Shown: positions 6,201 through 10,127 of the stretch, piece after piece
Numbering within the stretch: position 1 is the first letter of the stretch
How the letters are laid out: each line of letters begins with the position of its first letter
Origin: Anaerolineae bacterium
Lineage (GTDB): Bacteria > Chloroflexota > Anaerolineae > B4-G1 > DUEL01
Direction: 5' to 3'
Assembly (NCBI GenBank): GCA_029932895.1
Contig: JAOZPF010000009.1
Coordinates: forward strand, 9,636 to 19,762
Length of the DNA stretch: 10,127 bases
The notes under the pieces: model-generated
Told to the model about the DNA's origin: nothing
Database searches by the model: none
Seen by the model: only the letters and a program-made list of their open reading frames with translations
Position numbers and translations under genes: made by a program

Positions 6201-7328
6201 TCGTTCGCTCACCAGGCCCGCGAGCGGGCCGAGGCAGAGAATGACCTGGCTGCGGCGGCCGAGGCCCAGAAAATCCTGGGAATAGCACACGCCGTCCTGG
6301 GTGAGTACGAGGAAGCGATCCGTTTCTTCTCCCAGGCCCGCGAGACCTACCAGACACTGCACGACCGCCCCGGCGAGACGTCCTGCCTGGGGAACCTGGG
6401 CTTGGTTCATCTCTACCGTGGGGACGCGGAACAGGCTCGGGTCTACCACTCGCGGGCGCTGGAGTTGGTGCGGGCCCTGGAGAACCGCTGGCAAGAGACA
6501 CGGGTGTTGATCAACCTTGGCGTGACCAACCTTCACCTGGGAGAGTATGAGCGGGCGCTGGAGCGGTATCGCCAGGCGTTGCGCATCGCGCGGGAGATCG
6601 GCAGCACCGCCGACGAAGAGCTGACGCTCAACAACATCGGCTTCCTGGCCATGTCCCTGGGCGACTATGACGAGGCCCTCGTCCACTACCAGCAGGCCCT
6701 GAAGCTGGCCCGCCAACTAGAGGACCAGGAGGGAGAGGCAATGGGTCTCTCTAACCTGGGGCTTCTCCTGGCCTACCGGGGGAAGCTGAAGCAGGCTCGC
6801 CGTTTCCTGGGGGAGGCGCGGGAACGGTACCGCTCAATGGGGCACCGCAGGGGGGAGGCCACAGCCCTCCACGATCTGGGCGTCGTCGAATTGGGGGCCG
6901 GGGAGGGAGAAACGGCAAAAGCACTGTTCCGACAGGCCCTGGAGATGCGGGAAGCGATCGGCGAGGCAGGGAACAGCCTGGTCACGACCGCCTGGCTGGG
7001 GCTGGCCCACCTCGTCACAGGGGAAGTGGAGCAGGCCCGCGCTCTGTTGGAAAAAGGGCTTGCCCGGCTGGAGGCAGAGGGGTACGGCGGAGACTCGCCG
7101 GAGCACGAGATCTGGTGGCTGGCCTACCGAGTCTGGCAGGGAAGCGGCGAGGGGGCGCAAGCCCACCAGGCCCTGTGTCAGGCCCACGACCTGTTGCAGC
7201 AGCAAGCGCAACGCATCCGCGACCCCGCCCTGCGAACGTCACTCCTGGAGAATGTTCCGGTCAACCGCGAGATCATGCGCGCCTGGGCGGCCGCCGATCA
7301 CCAAGAGCGGAACAGAAGCGGCAGATAG
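3291..7328 (+). CDS. Soluble-adenylyl-cyclase-like protein: two class III cyclase domains, STAND/AAA_16 ATPase, TPR array
   Basis: The product has 1345 residues and no membrane helix. Cyclase domain C1 (about 35-200) has FADVSGFT (D42) and FGGDALTCWF (D94), the metal-binding pair. Domain C2 (about 255-430) lacks the first Asp (FVQFAG) but has GDKGS (K307) and YTVLGDEVNVSAR, with T371 at the adenine position and the transition-state pair N378/R382. One composite ATP site made from both domains is therefore likely, as in ADCY10. The ATPase follows: Walker A GEAGVGKS (473-480), Walker B VVLEDAYWADE (606-616), then a winged-helix-like stretch (about 735-830). TPR-like repeats fill about 880-1310, ten of them phased at exactly 40 residues. 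The frame opens further, to GTG 3255, but the -10 box at 3278-3283 favours ATG 3291. The role is probably ATP-to-cAMP signalling under control of the ATPase/TPR half. The stimulus is unknown. The gene overlaps the convergent PKD gene by 31 bp. Confidence 0.9.
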   Translation: MGAQERDSTHSLEAYLPLDRRRALARGENLPERQAGTALFADVSGFTPLMEHLALTLGPQRGAEELTHILNRLFTPLVGEVHRHGGSIVAFGGDALTCWFAGEPAQAALQAAACGQALQRHVAHFERLETPAGPVTLSMHVGIGSGQARRFRVGRPPHGLLDVLAGSVLERMGKAQALASTGQVVVDERTAAHLPAPALSSLATGFFLLGSSPLPVPLSVQDKQLPPLPADRILQWVAAPLIRRVQASAGEFAAELRLVTSLFVQFAGLDYDGDPEVGDKLRAYVALAQEQLARYEGYLALVACGDKGSILHIFFGAPISHEDDPNRAVTFALGFQRAVGKLPFIHEQRIGLSLGRVYAGVLGSPRRCTYTVLGDEVNVSARLMQAAAANQILVSRRVQQAAVAHYAFHHLGSVEAKGKEKTIPVFEPLRPQERRPLVENRERLVGREEEKRAIAGLLDEVESNKGHVLQIVGEAGVGKSALVRELLRRAQERGWRTHVGICLSYGQHTPYLPWRTVLEEVCRLTPEMESGQRTAHLKEAVDELPDPPGRPGYWRARFPLLAEAMGLDAPETALTRSLEGELRRDNTFQILEALVRRLAAQRPTAVVLEDAYWADELSLALVAHIGRSLGDSPLLLVLVRRPFTAAAPLVDRALQTIPHQVTISLRPLVGHSADELARERLQATTLPPPLETLLREKAQGNPFFIEELLRALQEAGYLERRESGVELTGAWEQVELPDTIEGVVRARLDRLAESNRLTLKVASVIGRTFRRPLLQQVHPARPAEPTLARQLSSLGRAEFTQLEEGPPEWRYIFRHPILHEVTYETMLFAQRRKLHGAIGFALESRYGDDIQQGLDLLAYHFARSEEREKGIHYLQLAGDKARREYANQVALDHYSRALELVRPEEREHRYDLLAGRERIYNLLGDRAAQERDLEEMALIAGELSDGWRQAKVLNRKARLAVDTGAFHEAQSFAHQARERAEAENDLAAAAEAQKILGIAHAVLGEYEEAIRFFSQARETYQTLHDRPGETSCLGNLGLVHLYRGDAEQARVYHSRALELVRALENRWQETRVLINLGVTNLHLGEYERALERYRQALRIAREIGSTADEELTLNNIGFLAMSLGDYDEALVHYQQALKLARQLEDQEGEAMGLSNLGLLLAYRGKLKQARRFLGEARERYRSMGHRRGEATALHDLGVVELGAGEGETAKALFRQALEMREAIGEAGNSLVTTAWLGLAHLVTGEVEQARALLEKGLARLEAEGYGGDSPEHEIWWLAYRVWQGSGEGAQAHQALCQAHDLLQQQAQRIRDPALRTSLLENVPVNREIMRAWAAADHQERNRSGR

Positions 7329-8929
7329 ACCGTCCACCCCGGTGCCACGTCCACCAGACGGGCGACCTCTTGTTCCTCAAATCCCAGGCAGTTCGCTGCC
7401 GTCAGCGTGACCGTGTACGTGCCGGGCCAGAAATAACGATGCGTAGCCGTCACGCCGCTGCCGGTGGACATGTCGCCGAAATCCCACATGTACGAGATCG
7501 GCTCCATCCCGCTGGCCCAGGCGGAGAAAGTGACCGGTAGCCGCGCTGTGGGGGTGGGTGGCTCGACGGTGAAATTCACCCCCGTCACGGGGTCGGAGCA
7601 CTCGAAATCAAAGTTGGCGCCTTGGTAGCGAATTTGGCGGTCCCGCATGCTCGGTACGGCGATGTTGAAAGCTCCAGCCAGGGCGACGATCGGTTGGTCC
7701 GCCAGCACGATAGCCGAGGCGCGGGAGGCGCCGTCTGTAAGATAGGGCATCGTGAAAGTGAGAGCGTCGCCCGGCCCCATGATCCCCCGGTCCCAATAGA
7801 CCGTGCCCGTGGGCGCGGTGACGTAGCGGATGCGCGCTTCCGTCGCCTCTCCGCCGAGATTCCTCACCCAGATGCGCGCGCCCGTATGCCAACCCTCAAA
7901 CCCACCGAGGAGCACCGGCAGCGCTACCGCTGGCGTGGCCTCCGGCTCGCTGCCCAGGGCGACGGCGCGATAGGTGTAGAGACCATCCTTCCTGACCGTG
8001 CGCACGACCGCGACGACTCTCCGCGCGGAAGCGATGAGGGCCGATCCGACCTCGCCCCCAAAGGGAGAGGGAAGAATTGCCGTCCCCAACGGCTCAAGGG
8101 ACACCGAGTCCGTAAGGCCGGAGGAGTATGTAATGTTCACCAGTGCAGTCATCGCCGATGTGTTCTGAATAGTGAGCGTGGTGGTGACCACTCCTGGCTC
8201 CATAGGTGGGACGCGAGGCGCTAGGAGGAGGAAATCGCCGTATGTTGGAGCCAGATAGGCCCCCACGCCGTGGCAGGTGTGCAGCACTGTGACCTGAACG
8301 GGGAGGGAGGTATTTACCACGGTGGAGCCGAGAAAGCCGTGGGCGGACTGGACCGGGGGGACGAGCACCGTCCCCAGCGGGGGAACAATGCGCTGAACGA
8401 CCCCGCTCGCCGTTCCCACCAAGTCGAACAGGTTGATCGCCACATCAGCCACTTGCCCGGGGTCGGGATTGTGGATGGAGAGCAGGACACAGTCATCCAC
8501 AGGGACGTAGGCTGTCGTGGACAACTGTTCATCGGGCGCGCCGGGGAAGACAGAGCTGCCTGCCCACCCACCTTCGTGGTAGTAGACACCCCCCTCATCC
8601 AAATGGAGGATGCCCATCGCTGTCTGGGCAGGCGAATCGAGGAACACAGTTCCAGAAAAGTGATAACCCGGCGGGCTGTAGAAGCGTGCGCCACCGGCGG
8701 GGAGGGTGTCGGTGAGCACATAGACCTGCGCACCGCTGCGGTTATAGAAATGGACGACGATCTCCTGGGGGGCAGGGTCCAGATTGACCACTTGCAGGTC
8801 CCGCGTCAGCCAAGCCCCGCGGCTGCCGCTCCCTCGAACAGCAAGTGTGCCCAAGAGCAAAAGCGCCGCAGCGCCAGCCGCCGCCAGCGCCATGCGGGAC
8901 CATCGCCGGAATATCCCGAGGCTATCCAT
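7298..8929 (-). CDS. Exported or surface-anchored protein with four beta-sandwich-like repeats and a PKD domain
   Basis: The product has 543 residues. A basic N-terminus (FRRWSR) precedes one hydrophobic segment (13-32), which is a signal peptide or anchor. Residues 44-420 hold four related beta-rich units (about 44-108, 148-217, 248-311, 350-420). Each begins with a strand and an Asn turn (VVNLDPA, IHNPDPG, IQNTSAM, VRNLGGE) and ends in a line such as FLGSTVVNTSLPVQVTVL. A PKD domain follows (about 450-528), with WDFGD (482-486), THRYFWPGTYTVTL (496-509) and an FEEQEV end. The last residues, VYLPLLFRSW, resemble the YLPL-type tails I know from exported Chloroflexota proteins. No catalytic motif is visible. 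It probably acts in surface adhesion or scaffolding, which is inferred. ATG 8929 has AAGGAGG 6 nt upstream and a strong promoter. The 3' end overlaps the cyclase gene. Confidence 0.85.
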   Translation of the reverse strand: MDSLGIFRRWSRMALAAAGAAALLLLGTLAVRGSGSRGAWLTRDLQVVNLDPAPQEIVVHFYNRSGAQVYVLTDTLPAGGARFYSPPGYHFSGTVFLDSPAQTAMGILHLDEGGVYYHEGGWAGSSVFPGAPDEQLSTTAYVPVDDCVLLSIHNPDPGQVADVAINLFDLVGTASGVVQRIVPPLGTVLVPPVQSAHGFLGSTVVNTSLPVQVTVLHTCHGVGAYLAPTYGDFLLLAPRVPPMEPGVVTTTLTIQNTSAMTALVNITYSSGLTDSVSLEPLGTAILPSPFGGEVGSALIASARRVVAVVRTVRKDGLYTYRAVALGSEPEATPAVALPVLLGGFEGWHTGARIWVRNLGGEATEARIRYVTAPTGTVYWDRGIMGPGDALTFTMPYLTDGASRASAIVLADQPIVALAGAFNIAVPSMRDRQIRYQGANFDFECSDPVTGVNFTVEPPTPTARLPVTFSAWASGMEPISYMWDFGDMSTGSGVTATHRYFWPGTYTVTLTAANCLGFEEQEVARLVDVAPGWTVYLPLLFRSW

Positions 8930-8935
8930 ACCGCG

Positions 8936-8942
8936 CCTCCTT
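8936..8942 (-). promoter_or_regulatory. Strong ribosome binding site of the PKD-protein gene
   Basis: AAGGAGG on the minus strand lies 6 nt before ATG 8929. It is the best Shine-Dalgarno site in the window and fixes the start. It also shows that this genome uses leadered translation beside the predicted leaderless genes. Confidence 0.85.
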
Positions 8943-8977
8943 CTCGTGTGCCGCTATACGTGCCTGCGCTCAAGTAT

Positions 8978-9005
8978 ATTATAACATCCGGGAGGCAAAA
9001 AACAA
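8978..9005 (-). promoter_or_regulatory. Promoter of the PKD-protein gene
   Basis: A perfect extended -10, TGTTATAAT (hexamer at 8983-8978), has a weak -35, TTGTTT (9005-9000), 16 bp upstream. Transcription would start near 8971, leaving a 42-nt leader with the ribosome site. Confidence 0.7.
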
Positions 9006-9049
9006 TAGCTGGCTCTAGCGCGCTCGTGATGGGCCGTTGCGGACAGTGA

Positions 9050-9071
9050 ACCGGCTAAAGCCTCTGCTCTT
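9050..9071 (+). repeat. CGGCTAAAGCC repeat, copy C
   Basis: Reads ACCGGCTAAAGCCTCTGCTC plus two bases. It matches copies A and B over the first 16 bases and then drifts. It is directly followed by copy D with a 20-bp period, unlike the 83-bp spacing of A and B. Confidence 0.75.
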
Positions 9072-9091
9072 CGGCTAAAGCCTCTACTCCA
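9072..9091 (+). repeat. CGGCTAAAGCC repeat, copy D
   Basis: The core CGGCTAAAGCCTCTACTCC is identical to copy B, about 5.9 kb away. It lies in the spacer between the PKD gene promoter and the end of the right-edge gene. Confidence 0.8.
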
Positions 9092-9111
9092 ATTCTGGAC
9101 GGGGTTCGCCG

Positions 9112-9177
9112 TATAGCATTGCCACGATTTGTAGCGGCAATTTGGTTGCGACTTGGCCGCGCTATCAAGATGCTATA
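9112..9177. repeat. 8-bp inverted repeat flanking 50 bp, overlapping the stop of the right-edge gene
   Basis: TATAGCAT (9112-9119) and ATGCTATA (9170-9177) are perfect inverted repeats. The right arm contains the TAG stop codon (9175-9173) of the minus-strand gene. The interior holds short imperfect inverted repeats (GTAGCGGCAA, GGCCGCGCTA). There is no T-run, so a classic terminator is unlikely. It may be a small degenerate repeat element or chance. Confidence 0.4.
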
Positions 9178-10127
9178 GTGCCGGCACCACATCGGTGCGA
9201 GCGACGCCCCCCTGGTCCTGGTAGGTCACCTGCCAGTGGGGCACCCAGGCCAGCGCGAGCAGGTCCACCTGGACATCGGTGCGGCGTGGCTTGACGGGGA
9301 ACTCTTCGAATCCCTCCAACGCTCCCTCCCAGCGCTCGCGGATCGCTGTGGTCTCTTCCTGCAGCGTCTTTTCTAGCTCCTCTATATCCTTCTGCAGCGC
9401 CTCGACCGTCGCCTCAGCCTCCTCTACCTCCAGCTTTTTGAGCGTAGTCTGACGGTGTTTGCTCAACGCGGTGGAGGCTGCCCGCATCGAGCGCCGTCCG
9501 AGGAACATTCCCACCACCGACTCGCCCACCGAGACCAGGGCCTCTCGCTTGCGCGCCTCGGCGTCCGCCTCCTTGCGTGCCAGCGCTGCTTCGGCCCGCC
9601 GCAGCCGGTCCTTGAGCCGGTCCAGCCGGGCCTTGTATTTGTCATTGATCTTGTCCACTTCTGCATCCCGTTGCTCGCGGGCGAGCTGCTGGAGGCGCGT
9701 GCGAAAGTCACGCTCACTCTCGCCGGGCCGCGAATAGACATCCAGGGTCGGGCTATAGAGCAGCTTCAGCCGTTTGTTGTGGTAAAGATAATCCGCCAGC
9801 TCTTTTTTCAGCGCGGTGAACGCCTTGGCTTTGGTGATCGAATCGGGCACCACATCGAAGCGGGCGTCCGGCTCATGATGATCCAGCAGGTCATCCAGCG
9901 TCAAGTCGAGGGGACGGGCACGCTCCCACTCCAGTACCCCAACCGCGCCAGGTGCGTCAGCCAGCAGGACAAAATCCTCCCCTTCGTTCACATCCCGTTT
10001 CTGGTCCACGAAATGCACCCGCCCCATTGCCAGGATAGCGGGCACATAGAGCAAGGTGTGGCTCTGCACATTGATCGTTCCGCCCACCTTGCTCTCGACG
10101 GCGGCAGCGGCGGCCGTGCCTCCCTGT
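9173..10127 (-). CDS. C-terminal part of a probable HerA/DUF87-type ATPase, start beyond right edge
   Basis: The minus-strand frame is open from the right edge to TAG 9175-9173, giving 317 visible residues. A GTG at 10087 is in frame, but the reading continues upstream of it, so it is unlikely to be the start. A beta-rich stretch (residues 15-75, with LLYVPAILAMGRVHFVD) leads to SITKAKAFTALKKELADYLY and YSRPGESERDF. Two charged coiled-coil segments (about 140-196 and 227-269) then flank a glycine-containing hydrophobic hairpin (about 197-213). The end, VDLLALAWVPHWQV, is beta-like. From memory this order, including the SRPGESE..F motif, matches the C-terminal tail of large bacterial ATP-binding proteins with a HerA/DUF87 motor. 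No Walker motif is in the window, so this remains an inference. Another coiled-coil protein is possible. Confidence 0.6.
   Translation of the reverse strand, partial: QGGTAAAAAVESKVGGTINVQSHTLLYVPAILAMGRVHFVDQKRDVNEGEDFVLLADAPGAVGVLEWERARPLDLTLDDLLDHHEPDARFDVVPDSITKAKAFTALKKELADYLYHNKRLKLLYSPTLDVYSRPGESERDFRTRLQQLAREQRDAEVDKINDKYKARLDRLKDRLRRAEAALARKEADAEARKREALVSVGESVVGMFLGRRSMRAASTALSKHRQTTLKKLEVEEAEATVEALQKDIEELEKTLQEETTAIRERWEGALEGFEEFPVKPRRTDVQVDLLALAWVPHWQVTYQDQGGVARTDVVPAL

Noticed and set aside
5670..6716. A 348-codon minus-strand frame inside the cyclase gene
   Set aside because: It is the antisense shadow of the TPR-coding region. The Gln/Val/Leu-rich regularity comes from the sense-strand repeats.
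7286..7295. GGCGGCCGCC palindrome near the end of the cyclase gene
   Set aside because: It is a GC-rich coding palindrome of the kind expected by chance here, with no spacer, loop or T-run.
8996..9010. Run of six T on the minus strand as a terminator for the right-edge gene
   Set aside because: The preceding sequence forms no stable stem (only about 3 bp), and the run overlaps the -35 region of the PKD gene promoter.

Overview
This is a GC-rich window of densely packed bacterial chromosome, most likely from a member of the Chloroflexota (Anaerolineae-like). Three things suggest this: a large cyclase/ATPase/TPR protein whose N-terminus matches a family I know mainly from that phylum, an exported beta-sandwich/PKD protein ending in a YLPLLFR-type tail, and short CGGCTAAAGCC repeats in the gene spacers. 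The assignment rests on recalled family features, not on a search. No rRNA, tRNA, CRISPR array, transposase or phage gene is visible.

Layout. Left block, minus strand: an integral-membrane GT39-type glycosyltransferase (1-1148, cut by the left edge), overlapped by 11 bp by a SAM-dependent methyltransferase (1138-1932), and a YdjM-like membrane metal-dependent hydrolase (1970-3007). The 37-bp gap between the last two holds a near-consensus promoter placed so close to the methyltransferase GTG that its mRNA should be leaderless. A 283-bp divergent spacer (3008-3290) carries opposing promoters, two repeat copies and a hairpin.

Centre, plus strand: a 1345-residue signalling protein (3291-7328) with two class III cyclase domains, a STAND/AAA_16-type ATPase and a C-terminal TPR array. 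Its layout resembles soluble adenylyl cyclase (ADCY10). A perfect TATAAT sits 7 nt before ATG 3291, so this mRNA also looks leaderless and the start should be placed there. Its 3' end overlaps by 31 bp the 3' end of a convergent gene for an exported beta-sandwich/PKD protein (7298-8929, minus), which has a clear promoter and Shine-Dalgarno site.

Right: a 243-bp spacer with two tandem repeat copies and an inverted repeat, then the C-terminal 317 residues of a gene running off the right edge (9173-10127, minus). This is probably the coiled-coil tail of a HerA/DUF87-type ATPase.

The methyltransferase and glycosyltransferase form a clear two-gene operon, probably for modifying a cell-envelope lipid or glycan. 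The other genes look like separate transcription units for signalling, surface and DNA- or membrane-associated ATPase functions. I see no compact new multi-gene system. The most checkable points are the two predicted leaderless starts, the split catalytic residues of the cyclase pair, the exactly phased 40-residue TPR array, and the large insert in the YdjM-like protein.
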